A stretch of DNA of 64,000 bases from Pseudomonas sp. FeN3W (GCA_030263805.2 CP136010.1:3363001-3427000), one strand, 5' to 3'; shown: positions 1-8,848, counted from the stretch's first letter. Notes: generated by a model from the letters alone, not told the origin. A program made the numbers and translations.

Positions 1-1
1 C

Positions 2-724
2 GGATTTCAGAAGTTTCTCGGCCAGGAACTGCGCCTGCAACAGCCGCACGGCTTGCAGGAGCCGATCATCATGGACGCCAGTGTTGCCCAGCACGACGGC
101 TATCGCTTCGTCTACGTGCTGCCGCTGAGTGCGGACACCCTACTGATCGAAGACACCTACTACGCCGACGGCGCTACCGTGGCCCCGGATACGCTGCGTG
201 AGAACATCGGCAGCTACGCCAGTGCGCGCGGCTGGACCATCGTCGAAATGCTGCGCGAGGAGCAGGGCGTGCTGCCCATCGTGCTTTCCGGTGATCTGCC
301 GGCGTTCTGGGACGAGGCGCGGGGCGTGCCGCAGACCGGGCTGTCCGCAGCGTTGTTCCATCCCACCACCGGCTACTCGCTGCCCGACGCGGTGCGTCTG
401 GCCGATCACCTGATCGCGCTTGATCGCTGGGATGCCGCCAGCCTGTTCGAGGCGATCCGCGATTACTCGTTGGCGCAGTGGCGTCAGCGCGGCTTCTTCC
501 GACTGCTCAATCGCATGCTGTTCATGGCTGGTCCCGCCGATCGCCGCTGGGCGGTGATGCAACGTTTCTATCGCCTGCGCGAACTGCTGATCCAGCGTTT
601 CTATGCGGCCAAGCTGACCACCCGCGACCGCTTGCGCATCGTCTCGGGCAAGCCTCCTGTTCCGCTCGGCGAAGCGCTGCGCGCGCTCGCCGCCCATGAT
701 CTGCATCGCAAGGATTACCGATGA
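2..724 (+). CDS. crtY: Lycopene beta-cyclase, C-terminal part (cut by the window edge)
   Basis: Lycopene cyclase closes both ends of lycopene to give beta-carotene, using a flavin bound at the membrane. The frame is open from base 2 to the stop at 722-724, so only the last 240 or so residues are present and the N-terminal FAD-binding fold lies outside. The retained part carries the family pattern around PIIMDASV and GYRFVYVLPLS, followed by LIEDTYY, typical of CrtY. A TTG at 53 could be mistaken for a start, but the codons before it (GFQKFLGQELRL) already fit the family, so the gene enters from the left. Its stop overlaps the crtI start (ATGA), which implies translational coupling within a crt operon. 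Confidence 0.9.
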   Translation, partial: GFQKFLGQELRLQQPHGLQEPIIMDASVAQHDGYRFVYVLPLSADTLLIEDTYYADGATVAPDTLRENIGSYASARGWTIVEMLREEQGVLPIVLSGDLPAFWDEARGVPQTGLSAALFHPTTGYSLPDAVRLADHLIALDRWDAASLFEAIRDYSLAQWRQRGFFRLLNRMLFMAGPADRRWAVMQRFYRLRELLIQRFYAAKLTTRDRLRIVSGKPPVPLGEALRALAAHDLHRKDYR

Positions 725-2226
725 ACCAAGCTAAACGAGCGGTGGTAATCGGCGCCGGCTTCGGCGGGCTGGCGCTGGCCATCCGTCTGCAGCGTGCCGG
801 CATCCAGACCACCCTGTTGGAGAAGCGCGACAAGCCGGGTGGCCGCGCCTACGTCTATCACGACCAGGGCTTCACCTTTGATGCCGGCCCGACGGTGATC
901 ACCGATCCGCCAGCGCTGGAAGAACTCTTCAGCGGCGCCGGCAAGCGCATGGCCGACTACGTCGAGCTGCTGCCGGTCAGCCCCTTCTACCGGCTGTGCT
1001 GGGAGGACGGCTACAGCTTCGACTACGTCAACGACCAGGCCCAGCTGGATCGGCAGATCCATGCGCTCAACCCCCGTGACGTCGCCGGTTATCAGCGCTT
1101 TCTCGCCTATTCGCGGGCGGTGTACGAGGAGGGCTACGTCAAGCTCGGCACTGTGCCCTTCCTGTCGTTTCGCAGCATGATCGGTGTCGCCCCGCAGCTC
1201 GCCAAGCTGCAGGCCTGGCGCAACGTGTACAGCATGGTGGCCAAGTTCGTGGAGAACGACCGGCTGCGGCAGGCGCTTTCCTTTCACTCCCTGTTGGTCG
1301 GCGGCAACCCCTTCGAAACCTCGTCCATCTATGCGCTGATCCACGCGCTGGAGCGTCAGGGCGGCGTCTGGTTTCCGCGCGGCGGCACCGGGGCGCTGGT
1401 GCAGGGCATGGTCCGGCTGTTCGAGGATCTAGGCGGCAAACTGGAGCTGAACGCCGAGGTCGCGTGCATCGAGTTGGCCGAAGGGCGGGCGAAGGCGGTG
1501 ATCACGGGTGACGGTCGGCGCTTCGATACCGATGCAGTGGCTTCCAACGCCGATGTGGTCAACACCTACAAGCAGCTGCTCGGCCACGAACAGCGTGGTC
1601 GCGACGAGGCCAAACGGCTATCCGGCAAGCGTTTCTCGATGTCGCTGTTCGTCATCCATTTCGGCCTCAAGCGCCGCCACGAGCACCTGCAGCATCACAC
1701 GGTGTGCTTCGGGCCGCGCTACCGCGAGCTGATCGACGAGATTTTCAAGCGTGAGACCCTGGCCGATGATTTCTCCCTCTACTTGCATGCGCCCTGCGTA
1801 ACCGATCCCTCGCTGGCGCCGGAAGGCTGTGCCAGCCACTACGTGCTGGCGCCGGTGCCACACCTGGGCACGGCAGATATCGATTGGGCGGTGGAGGGGC
1901 CGAAATACCGCGACCGCATTTTCGAGTACCTCGAGCGGCACTACATTCCCGGTCTGCGCGGCGATCTGGTCACGCACCGCATCTTCACGCCGCACGATTT
2001 CCGCGACGAGCTCAACGCTCATCTGGGCTCAGCGTTTTCGCTGGAGCCGATCCTTACCCAGAGCGCCTGGTTCCGCCCGCACAACCGCGACGATGTGATT
2101 CCCAACCTCTATATCGTCGGCGCCGGCACTCACCCCGGTGCCGGCGTGCCGGGGGTCGTCGGTTCGGCCAAGGCCACTGCCGGGCTGATGCTGGAGGACT
2201 TTCTATTGAAGGAGCAGGCCGGATGA
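721..2226 (+). CDS. crtI: Phytoene desaturase (lycopene-forming)
   Basis: CrtI introduces the conjugated double bonds that turn phytoene into lycopene. The 501-residue protein starts with a dinucleotide-binding motif (VVIGAGFGG, residues about 8-16) followed by the acidic strand end LLEKRDKPGGRAYV. The C-terminal part carries the CrtI signature near AGAGTHPGAGVPGV, where the FAD is closed in. Length matches bacterial CrtI (about 490-510). It overlaps crtY upstream and crtB downstream by ATGA junctions, so the three are one operon. The partner genes cyclase, phytoene synthase and hydroxylase make a carotenoid role nearly certain. Confidence 0.96.
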   Translation: MNQAKRAVVIGAGFGGLALAIRLQRAGIQTTLLEKRDKPGGRAYVYHDQGFTFDAGPTVITDPPALEELFSGAGKRMADYVELLPVSPFYRLCWEDGYSFDYVNDQAQLDRQIHALNPRDVAGYQRFLAYSRAVYEEGYVKLGTVPFLSFRSMIGVAPQLAKLQAWRNVYSMVAKFVENDRLRQALSFHSLLVGGNPFETSSIYALIHALERQGGVWFPRGGTGALVQGMVRLFEDLGGKLELNAEVACIELAEGRAKAVITGDGRRFDTDAVASNADVVNTYKQLLGHEQRGRDEAKRLSGKRFSMSLFVIHFGLKRRHEHLQHHTVCFGPRYRELIDEIFKRETLADDFSLYLHAPCVTDPSLAPEGCASHYVLAPVPHLGTADIDWAVEGPKYRDRIFEYLERHYIPGLRGDLVTHRIFTPHDFRDELNAHLGSAFSLEPILTQSAWFRPHNRDDVIPNLYIVGAGTHPGAGVPGVVGSAKATAGLMLEDFLLKEQAG

Positions 2227-3149
2227 ACGACAAGGTCGTCGATCACTCGACCCAGGCGATCAACGTCGGCTCCAAGAGCTTCGCGGCGGCGGCAAAGCTG
2301 TTCGACGAGCGCACCCGCCAGAGCGCCGTGATGCTCTACGCCTGGTGCCGTCACTGTGATGACGTGATCGACGGGCAGACGCTGGGGCATGGTCAGCTCG
2401 CCGGCGATCGCAACAGCGGTGAGGCGCGGCTGGCCGAGCTGGTTGACCTGACCGAACGCGCCTATGCCGGCGAGCCGATGGCCTATCCGGCGTTCGCCGC
2501 CTTCCAGCAGGTGATCCAGCGTCATCGGATTCCCAAGGCCCATCCGCTGGAACATCTGGCCGGCTTTCGCATGGATGTGCAGGGCTACCGCTACCAGACC
2601 CTCGACGACACCCTGCTGTATTGCTATCGCGTTGCCGGCGTGGTCGGCCTGATGATGGCGCGGGTGATGGGCGCCGCAGCGGAGCCGACGCTGGATCGCG
2701 CCTGTGATCTGGGCTTGGCCTTTCAGCTCACCAACATTGCCCGTGATATCGTCGAGGATGCGCAGATCGGCCGTGTCTACCTGCCGGCCGAGTGGCTGGC
2801 CGAAGTGGGCATCCCTGAAGATGAGATCGCGCTACCTGAGCATCGTGCGGCATTGGCCACGCTGGCAGCGCGACTGGTGGATCTGGCCGAACCCTACTAT
2901 CGCTCGGCGTCGCAGGGCCTGCGCGATCTGCCGCTGCGCTCGGCCTGGTCGATTGCCACGGCTCATGGCGTCTACCGGCAGATCGGCGTCGAGGTGAAAG
3001 CGCGCGGCGCGGCGGCGTGGGATGCGCGGGTGTCGACCAGCAAAGGGCAGAAGCTGCAGTTCCTACTGGGGGGTGGTGTGCTGGCGCTGGCCTCGCGGCG
3101 GATGCAGGTCAGGCCGCGTCCTGACGGTCTCTGGAGACGTCCTCGCTAG
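2223..3149 (+). CDS. crtB: Phytoene synthase
   Basis: CrtB condenses two geranylgeranyl diphosphates head to head to give phytoene, the first committed carotenoid. The start ATG at 2223 overlaps the crtI stop; a longer open frame reaching back to 1884 is only read-through inside crtI. The 308-residue product has both Asp-rich motifs of squalene/phytoene synthases: HCDDVID near residue 40 and NIARDIVED near residue 175, plus the family stretch GRVYLPAEW. The last 41 bases overlap the 3' end of crtZ on the other strand, so the two transcripts are convergent and complementary there. Confidence 0.95.
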   Translation: MNDKVVDHSTQAINVGSKSFAAAAKLFDERTRQSAVMLYAWCRHCDDVIDGQTLGHGQLAGDRNSGEARLAELVDLTERAYAGEPMAYPAFAAFQQVIQRHRIPKAHPLEHLAGFRMDVQGYRYQTLDDTLLYCYRVAGVVGLMMARVMGAAAEPTLDRACDLGLAFQLTNIARDIVEDAQIGRVYLPAEWLAEVGIPEDEIALPEHRAALATLAARLVDLAEPYYRSASQGLRDLPLRSAWSIATAHGVYRQIGVEVKARGAAAWDARVSTSKGQKLQFLLGGGVLALASRRMQVRPRPDGLWRRPR

Positions 3150-3642
3150 ATGCACCCTGGTGCTTGCGCAACGGCCCGTCGTGCAGCTCGCGCAGCTGGC
3201 GCTTGAGCACCGCCAGCGGCGGCGCGTAGAGAAAGCCGAAGGATACGCAGCGCTCCTTGCCTTCGACCGCATGGTGCAGACGGTGCGCCTGATACAGCCG
3301 CTTGAGATAGCCGTTGCGCGGCACATAGCGCAGCGGCCAGCGGTGATGGACCAGCCCGTCATGAGCGACGAAATAGAGAAAGCCGTAGGCCGTCATCCCG
3401 GCGCCGATCCATTCCAGCGGGTGATAACCGGCCGTGCCGAGGGCGATCAGCCCGATCGCCACGCCAGCGAACACCACCGCATAGAGGTCGTTCTTCTCGA
3501 ACCAGCCGTTGCGCGGCTCGTGGTGCGACTTGTGCCAGCCCCAGCCCCAGCCGTGCATCACGTACTTGTGTGCCCACCAGGCGAAGACTTCCATGCCGGC
3601 CAGGGTGGCGAGGAAGACGAGCGTATTGGTCAGTGGACTCAT
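3109..3642 (-). CDS. crtZ: Beta-carotene 3-hydroxylase
   Basis: CrtZ is a membrane di-iron enzyme that hydroxylates the beta-rings of beta-carotene at C3, giving cryptoxanthin and zeaxanthin. The 177-residue protein shows the complete histidine set of the fatty acid hydroxylase family: H25/H30, H37/H40/H41, H94/H99/H100 and H120/H123/H124, lying between hydrophobic segments at about 5-23 and 54-90. It is transcribed against crtYIB and overlaps the crtB 3' end by 41 bases. With crtY, crtI and crtB it predicts zeaxanthin as the end product; glucosylation (crtX) and precursor synthesis (crtE) are not visible but may lie left of the window. Confidence 0.95.
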   Translation of the reverse strand: MSPLTNTLVFLATLAGMEVFAWWAHKYVMHGWGWGWHKSHHEPRNGWFEKNDLYAVVFAGVAIGLIALGTAGYHPLEWIGAGMTAYGFLYFVAHDGLVHHRWPLRYVPRNGYLKRLYQAHRLHHAVEGKERCVSFGFLYAPPLAVLKRQLRELHDGPLRKHQGASSEDVSRDRQDAA

Positions 3643-3724
3643 GGCGGGATTCCGTGTGACGTGCGGTCGATTCTACGCGCCGTCACGGCGGCTCAGGGCT
3701 CGCCGCGACGGACTGCGTAATGAC

Positions 3725-4768
3725 TCAGGCCCGCCAGCCGCCGGCAAGTTCACGAGTCAGCTGGCCGGCCGGGATCTCCCGGCAGCCGCTGACATTTTGC
3801 CCGGCCCACAGCGGCGTACAGTGATCCAGGCCCTGCTTCTCGGTCTGGGCGCGCAGCGCGCCGATGGCGTTGCCGGCCAGCGGGAAGGGCGGCACGCCTT
3901 CGGGCAGCGGACCCAGCTCGCGCATGATGCGGTTGACGATGCCGCGCGCCGGGCGCCCGCTGAACAGGGTGGTCAGCGCCGTATGCGCTGCGTACGGGCT
4001 CTTCAGCGCGGCGCGATGCAGCGCATTGGTGCGGCTCTCCGGGCACAGCAGGTAGGCCGTGCCCAGTTGCACACCAGCCGCACCGAGCGTCTGCGCTGCA
4101 GCCACGCCCCCGGCATCGGCGATGCCGCCCGCGGCGACCACCGGCACGTTTAGCGCGGCGACCAGTTGCGGCAGCAGGGCAAAGGTGCCGAGTTGGGTGG
4201 TCAGGTCCTCGCTGAGAAAGATGCCACGGTGGCCGCCGGCTTCCAGGCCCTGGGCAATCACCAGGTCGACGTCGTGCTGCTGCAGCCAGAGGCCTTCGGC
4301 GACCGTAGTCGCGCTGGAGGCGATCTTCGCCCCGGTGGCGCGGGCGCGTTGCAGCAGATCGGGCGCCGGCAGGCCGAAGTGGAAGCTGATCAGCGCCGGC
4401 TTGTGCCGCTCCAGCACCGCGGCCATTGCCGCATCGAACGGCTGGCGGGTGGCGCCGGTGGGAATGCTCGCCGGGTTGATGGCGAATTCGGCGAACATGG
4501 GTGCGAGCATCCGGTGCCAGGCGTCGAAGGCCGTCGGGTCGGCAGCCGGCGTCTGGTGGCAGAAGAAGTTAACGTTGTAGGGCCGGTCGGTCAGCGCCTC
4601 GATGGCGGTCAGTTCGGCGTCCAGCGCCTCGGCATTGAGCATGCCGGCCGGGATCGAACCCAGCCCGCCGGCCTCGCAGACCGCCGCGGCCAGCAGGTGA
4701 TTCTGTGCACCGGCCATGGGCGCCTGGATGATCGGGTGCTCGATGCCGAAGAGATCGCGTAGGTCCAT
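3725..4768 (-). CDS. Nitronate monooxygenase (FMN-dependent)
   Basis: A TIM-barrel flavoenzyme of the nitronate monooxygenase (NMO, formerly 2-nitropropane dioxygenase) family, which oxidises alkyl nitronates such as propionate 3-nitronate to aldehydes and nitrite. The N-terminus (GIEHPIIQAPMAG) and the phosphate-binding segment AQGLEAGGHRG, which carries the catalytic-region histidine of class I enzymes, are both present, followed by VPVVAAGGIADAGGV and ALGAAGVQLGT. At 347 residues it has normal family length. It is a single gene between crtZ and rlmJ; the upstream GGAGC supports the chosen start. The substrate in vivo cannot be read from the sequence. Confidence 0.87.
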   Translation of the reverse strand: MDLRDLFGIEHPIIQAPMAGAQNHLLAAAVCEAGGLGSIPAGMLNAEALDAELTAIEALTDRPYNVNFFCHQTPAADPTAFDAWHRMLAPMFAEFAINPASIPTGATRQPFDAAMAAVLERHKPALISFHFGLPAPDLLQRARATGAKIASSATTVAEGLWLQQHDVDLVIAQGLEAGGHRGIFLSEDLTTQLGTFALLPQLVAALNVPVVAAGGIADAGGVAAAQTLGAAGVQLGTAYLLCPESRTNALHRAALKSPYAAHTALTTLFSGRPARGIVNRIMRELGPLPEGVPPFPLAGNAIGALRAQTEKQGLDHCTPLWAGQNVSGCREIPAGQLTRELAGGWRA

Positions 4769-4903
4769 GAGGTCAGCTCCGTTCAGTCGTCGTGGGTGGG
4801 CACTGTAGCCCTAGTCGGTGGCCGGGGAAAACGACGCTGGTCATGCCGGACCTGCGCGGCGCAAGGCGGACGGGTAAACTGCGCGGCTCTCGAGGAGGAT
4901 CAG

Positions 4904-5743
4904 ATGAACTACCGCCACGCCTTCCATGCCGGCAACCACGCCGATGTGCTCAAACACCTGGTGTTGAGCCGGATCTTCGCCCTGCTGTCGCGCAAGGAGG
5001 CGCCCTTCGCCTACCTCGACAGCCATGCCGGCGTCGGCCTCTACGACCTGGCCGGCGACCAGGCCAGCCGCACCGGCGAGTGGCTGCAAGGCATCGCCCG
5101 CATCTGGCAGGCCGAGGCGCACCCGGCGCTGCTCGATGACTACCTCGGCGTGATCCGCCAGCTCAACCCGGACGGCACGCTGCGCTATTACCCCGGTTCG
5201 CCGGAGCTGGCGCGGCAACTGACCCGCGAGCAGGATCGCCTGCAGCTCAACGAAAAGCATCCCGAGGACGGCGCGCTGCTCAAGGACAACATGGCCGGCG
5301 ACCGCCGCGTGGCCGTGCACCGAGGAGAGGGCTGGCATGTACCGCGGGCCTTGATGCCGACGCAGGAAAAGCGTGTGGTGTTGTTGATCGATCCACCGTT
5401 CGAACAGGCCGACGAACTGAGCCGTTGTGTGACGGCGCTGAAGGAAGCGCTCGGCCGTATGCGCCAGACCATCGGTGTGATCTGGTATCCGATCAAGGAC
5501 GAGCGCCAGCTCAAGCGCTTCTATCAGGACCTGGCGCGCAGCGGGGCGCCCAAGTTGCTGCGTGCCGAGCTGTTCGTCCACCCCGCCGACGACGCCAGCC
5601 GCCTGAGCGGTTCGGGCTTGGCCATCGTGAACCCGCCGTGGGGGCTGGAGGAAGAGCTGCGCGAGCTGTTGCCATGGCTGTCCGAGCAGCTGGCGCAGAG
5701 CCAGGGCAGCTGGCGCCTGGACTGGTTGATCGAAGAGGCTTGA
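4904..5743 (+). CDS. rlmJ: 23S rRNA (adenine-2030-N6)-methyltransferase RlmJ
   Basis: RlmJ methylates A2030 of 23S rRNA with S-adenosylmethionine. The 279-residue protein has the family start MNYRHAFHAGNHADVLKHLVL, the glycine-rich cofactor loop YLDSHAGVGLYDL (about 37-49), and the catalytic LIDPPFE (DPPF, near residue 165). Length equals the E. coli protein (280). The frame is open back to 4796, but the ATG at 4904 is preceded by a strong AGGAGG (4893-4898) and starts exactly where the family does, so the longer start is rejected. It stands alone between convergent neighbours. Confidence 0.95.
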   Translation: MNYRHAFHAGNHADVLKHLVLSRIFALLSRKEAPFAYLDSHAGVGLYDLAGDQASRTGEWLQGIARIWQAEAHPALLDDYLGVIRQLNPDGTLRYYPGSPELARQLTREQDRLQLNEKHPEDGALLKDNMAGDRRVAVHRGEGWHVPRALMPTQEKRVVLLIDPPFEQADELSRCVTALKEALGRMRQTIGVIWYPIKDERQLKRFYQDLARSGAPKLLRAELFVHPADDASRLSGSGLAIVNPPWGLEEELRELLPWLSEQLAQSQGSWRLDWLIEEA

Positions 5744-5756
5744 GCCGCGGGATCGC

Positions 5757-5852
5757 CACCCGGTGGACCGCCACCCGGTGGATCGATAGAGCGCGATCCA
5801 CCCTACGCAGACGCCGGGATTCGTAGGGTGGATTTCGCTTTTCACATCCACC
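5757..5852. repeat. Two inverted GTGGAT-type intergenic repeat units
   Basis: Between rlmJ and srkA lie two palindromic units: 5777-5807 (GGTGGATC ... GATCCACCCTACG) and 5822-5852 (CGTAGGGTGGAT ... ATCCACC), placed in opposite orientation, with a partial third GGTGG at 5761. The same CGTAGGGTGGAT core recurs at 8849, 50285, 58947 and 58992 in this window. They look like small REP-type elements and may form transcript-end hairpins; no U-tract follows them. Confidence 0.7.
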
Positions 5853-5879
5853 GTCACGGGTCCGCAGCCACACCATGCC

Positions 5880-6854
5880 TCAGAACAACCTGAGCGGCTC
5901 TTCCTGCAGCGCCGATATCTGTTCGCGCAGGATCAGCACCTGGTCGCCCCAGTACCGTTCGCTGCCAAACCAAGGAAAGCTCATCGGAAAGGCCGGGTCA
6001 TCCCAGCGGCGAGCCAGCCAGGCGCTGTAGTGCATCAGCCGCAGGGCGCGCAGCGCCTCGATCAGCGGCAGCTCGCGGGGGGCGAAATCATGGAATTCGT
6101 TGTAGCCGTCCACCAGTTCGGCCAGCTGACCAAGACGTTCATGGCGCTCGCCGGCGAGCATCATCCACAGGTCCTGCACCGATGGGCCCATGCGGCAATC
6201 ATCGAGATCGACCAGATGAAAGGCATCGTCGCGGGCGAGGATGTTGCCCGGGTGGCAATCGCCATGCAGGCGGATCGGGGTGAAGTTGGTGCTGGCGAAG
6301 ACGTCTTCGACCCGTTTGAGCAGATCGCGTGCCACCGACTCGTAGGCAGGCAGCAGGCTTTTGGGCACGAAGCCGCCTTCCAGCAAGCTATTCAGCGAAT
6401 CGTGGCCGAAATTCTGTACGCCCAGCGTTTCGCGATGCTCGAACGGCCGGTTTGCACCTATCGCATGCATCCGCCCCAGCAGCTGGCCGAGACGATAGAG
6501 CTGGTCGAGATTGCCCGGCTCCGGCGCGCGGCCTCCTCTACGTGGAAATAGCGCAAAGCGGAAGCCGGCGTGCTCGAATAGCGTCGTGCCGTTGCGTTCC
6601 AGCGGCGCCACCACCGGCACCTCGTGCTCGACCAGTTCCAGGCTGAACTGGTGCTCCTCGAGAATCGCCTCGTTGCTCCAGCGACCGGGACGGTAGAACT
6701 TGGCGATCAGTGGTGTTTCATCTTCGATGCCCACCTGATAGACGCGGTTCTCGTAGCTGTTGAGCGCCAGCACGCGGGCATCGCTGAGATAACCGATGCT
6801 TTCCACAGCGTCGAGGACCAGGTCCGGCGTGAGTGTATCGAAGGGATGAGACAT
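5880..6854 (-). CDS. srkA: Stress response Ser/Thr protein kinase SrkA (YihE)
   Basis: A 324-residue eukaryote-like kinase of the SrkA/YihE (RdoA) family, known in enteric bacteria to protect against stress-induced death. Visible kinase features are NRVYQVG and LIAKFYRPGRW (nucleotide loop and lysine, about 37-55), the catalytic loop IRLHGDCHPGNIL (HGDxxxxN, near residue 195), and the metal-binding HLVDLDDCRMGPSVQDLW. Length and motif order match the family. The gene is on the minus strand as comF is, 71 bases downstream of it, but the pair need not share a transcript. In P. aeruginosa the corresponding genes sit in the same order upstream of bioB. Confidence 0.92.
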   Translation of the reverse strand: MSHPFDTLTPDLVLDAVESIGYLSDARVLALNSYENRVYQVGIEDETPLIAKFYRPGRWSNEAILEEHQFSLELVEHEVPVVAPLERNGTTLFEHAGFRFALFPRRGGRAPEPGNLDQLYRLGQLLGRMHAIGANRPFEHRETLGVQNFGHDSLNSLLEGGFVPKSLLPAYESVARDLLKRVEDVFASTNFTPIRLHGDCHPGNILARDDAFHLVDLDDCRMGPSVQDLWMMLAGERHERLGQLAELVDGYNEFHDFAPRELPLIEALRALRLMHYSAWLARRWDDPAFPMSFPWFGSERYWGDQVLILREQISALQEEPLRLF

Positions 6855-6925
6855 GACCGGCTCCGCAGAATAGACCGATCAGTGTATTGCACCGGGGCTT
6901 TTAAACAACCGCGCGTCCGCCGCTA

Positions 6926-7630
6926 TCAGTCGCCTGGCTTGGGCGTGCGTGCCAGGCAGTAGACGTCCACTCGCACCGCACCCGCACGCTTGAGCAGTCG
7001 CGCCAGCGCCTCGGCGGTCGCACCGGTGGTCAGCACGTCGTCGATCAGCGCCAGATGGCGGCCCTTGATGTCGGTACCCGGCGCCAGGCAAAACGCCTGG
7101 CGCAGATTGCGTCGTCGCGTGGCGGCGTCCAGTTGCTGCTGCGGTGGCGTATCGACGACGCGTTCCAGCAGATGCTCGTCGACCGGCAGTTTCAGCGCTC
7201 CGCCCAGCCACCGCGCGAGCATCTGCGCCTGATTGAAGCCGCGCTGGCGCAGGCGTCGACGTGCCAGCGGTACCGGGACCAGAAGATCAGGCTGCGGCAG
7301 TCCCTCGGTGAAGGCGTGCTGCAGATGCAGCGCCAGGCGCTCGCCAAGCAGGCGGCCGAATGGCCAGCGCGCCTGGTGCTTGAAGCGGGTGATCAGTGCA
7401 TCCACGGGAAAGGCGAAGCGCCAGGGCACCTCGACGTGGTCATAGCTTGGCGGCCTTTTCTGGCATTCGCCGCAGACCAGCCCGCGTGTCGGCATTGGCA
7501 CGGCACAGGTTGCACACCGGCCATCGAGCCAGGGCAGTTCGGCTTCGCAAGGGCCGCACAGTGGGTGACCGTCGCAAGGTTCATCGCACAGCAGGCAGTG
7601 CTGTATATTAATTGACCAGTTGTAAACCAT
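6926..7630 (-). CDS. comF: ComF family protein (phosphoribosyltransferase fold)
   Basis: ComF proteins are needed for uptake of DNA in naturally competent bacteria and may act with the ComF/PriA side of single-strand handling; P. stutzeri is a known natural transformant. The 234-residue protein has an N-terminal zinc ribbon (CLLCDEPC ... CGPC, then CATC ... CGEC, residues 12-55), the ComF motif RGFNQAQMLA (about 130-139) and the PRPP loop ALIDDVLTTGATAEA near residue 195. It is divergent from bioB, and the left half of the BirA-type operator (7620-7628) reaches its start codon at 7628-7630, so repressor bound to the bio promoter would also sit on the comF 5' end. Confidence 0.9.
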   Translation of the reverse strand: MVYNWSINIQHCLLCDEPCDGHPLCGPCEAELPWLDGRCATCAVPMPTRGLVCGECQKRPPSYDHVEVPWRFAFPVDALITRFKHQARWPFGRLLGERLALHLQHAFTEGLPQPDLLVPVPLARRRLRQRGFNQAQMLARWLGGALKLPVDEHLLERVVDTPPQQQLDAATRRRNLRQAFCLAPGTDIKGRHLALIDDVLTTGATAEALARLLKRAGAVRVDVYCLARTPKPGD

Positions 7631-7651
7631 GATTCCTTTCCTGGTTGACAG
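7620..7651. promoter_or_regulatory. BirA-type operator over the bioB promoter
   Basis: TTGTAAACC at 7620-7628 and GGTTGACAG at 7643-7651 form an imperfect palindrome with a 14-base spacer. This fits the biotin repressor BirA consensus TTGTAAACC-N14-16-GGTTTACAA, with two mismatches in the right arm. A TTGACA (7645-7650) that could act as the bioB -35 lies inside the right arm, so binding would block the promoter; the -10 is weak (near 7668). The left arm overlaps the comF start codon on the opposite strand. Confidence 0.72.
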
Positions 7652-7723
7652 CGTATCGAGCTTGGCTAACCATTCCGCATCCGTGCCAGGCCGCCGAGCC
7701 GCTATTAATTACAAGGAATGCCC

Positions 7724-8782
7724 ATGAGCGCCACCTCCGCTTCCGTTACCCGCCACGATTGGACCCTCGCCGAGGTCAAGGCGCTCTTCGAGCAACCCTT
7801 CAATGATCTGCTGTTCCAGGCGCAGACCGTGCACCGCCAGCACTTCGATGCCAACCGCGTGCAGGTCTCCACGCTGCTGTCGATCAAGACCGGCGCCTGC
7901 CCGGAAGACTGCAAGTACTGTCCGCAATCCGGGCACTACAACACCGGCCTCGATAAAGAGAAGCTGATGGAAGTGCAGAAGGTGCTGGAGGCGGCGGCCG
8001 AAGCCAAGGCCATCGGCTCGACACGTTTCTGCATGGGTGCCGCCTGGAAGCATCCGTCGGCCAAGGACATGCCCTACGTGCTGAAGATGGTCGAGGGTGT
8101 GAAGGCGCTGGGCCTGGAAACCTGCATGACCCTCGGCAAGCTCGATCAGGAGCAGACCAAGGCGCTGGCGGCGGCGGGGCTGGACTACTACAACCACAAC
8201 CTCGACACCTCGCCGGAGTACTACGGCAACATCATTACCACCCGCACCTATGGCGAGCGTCTGGAAACGCTGAGCTACGTGCGCGAGGCGGGGATGAAGA
8301 TCTGTTCCGGCGGCATCCTCGGCATGGGCGAGTCGCTGGACGATCGCGCCGGCCTGCTGATCCAGCTGGCCAACCTGCCTGAGCACCCGGAATCTGTGCC
8401 GATCAACATGCTGGTCAAGGTCAAGGGCACGCCGCTGGCCGAGGAACAGGACGTCGATCCGTTCGACTTCATCCGCATGCTAGCCGTGGCGCGGATCATG
8501 ATGCCGAAATCCCATGTGCGGCTGTCCGCCGGACGCGAGCAGATGAACGAGCAGATGCAGGCCTTGGCCTTCTTCGCTGGTGCCAACTCGATCTTCTACG
8601 GCGAGAAGCTGCTGACCACCGCCAATCCGCAGGCGGACAAGGACATGCAGCTGTTCGCGCGTCTGGGCATCAAGCCGGAAGAGCGCCACGAGCATGCCGA
8701 CGAAGTACACCAGGCGGCCATCGAGCAGGCGCTGATCGAACAGCGCGACAGCAAGTTGTTCTACAACGCCGCTTCAGCCTGA
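7724..8782 (+). CDS. bioB: Biotin synthase
   Basis: BioB is the radical SAM enzyme that inserts sulfur into dethiobiotin to make biotin. The radical SAM triad is C59, C63 and C66 (GACPEDCKYC), and the second iron-sulfur cluster ligands lie in the later segments (ETCMTLG, ICSGGILGMGE, with the arginine in HVRLSAGRE). Two ATGs are close: 7718 and 7724. The AAGGA at 7713-7717 touches the first but sits six bases before the second, so 7724 is chosen, giving 352 residues, the usual length in pseudomonads. It heads the bioB-F-H-C-D operon behind the BirA-type operator. Confidence 0.97.
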   Translation: MSATSASVTRHDWTLAEVKALFEQPFNDLLFQAQTVHRQHFDANRVQVSTLLSIKTGACPEDCKYCPQSGHYNTGLDKEKLMEVQKVLEAAAEAKAIGSTRFCMGAAWKHPSAKDMPYVLKMVEGVKALGLETCMTLGKLDQEQTKALAAAGLDYYNHNLDTSPEYYGNIITTRTYGERLETLSYVREAGMKICSGGILGMGESLDDRAGLLIQLANLPEHPESVPINMLVKVKGTPLAEEQDVDPFDFIRMLAVARIMMPKSHVRLSAGREQMNEQMQALAFFAGANSIFYGEKLLTTANPQADKDMQLFARLGIKPEERHEHADEVHQAAIEQALIEQRDSKLFYNAASA

Positions 8783-8848
8783 TGATTCGTTTCGGTGGAC
8801 GGAGACGCCAACTGCGCCCCGATTCCCCCGACACTTAACGCGACTCTT

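Noticed and set aside
1884..2222. Long 5' extension of crtB into crtI
   Set aside because: The extension is out-of-frame crtI sequence; the family start and ATGA overlap are at 2223.
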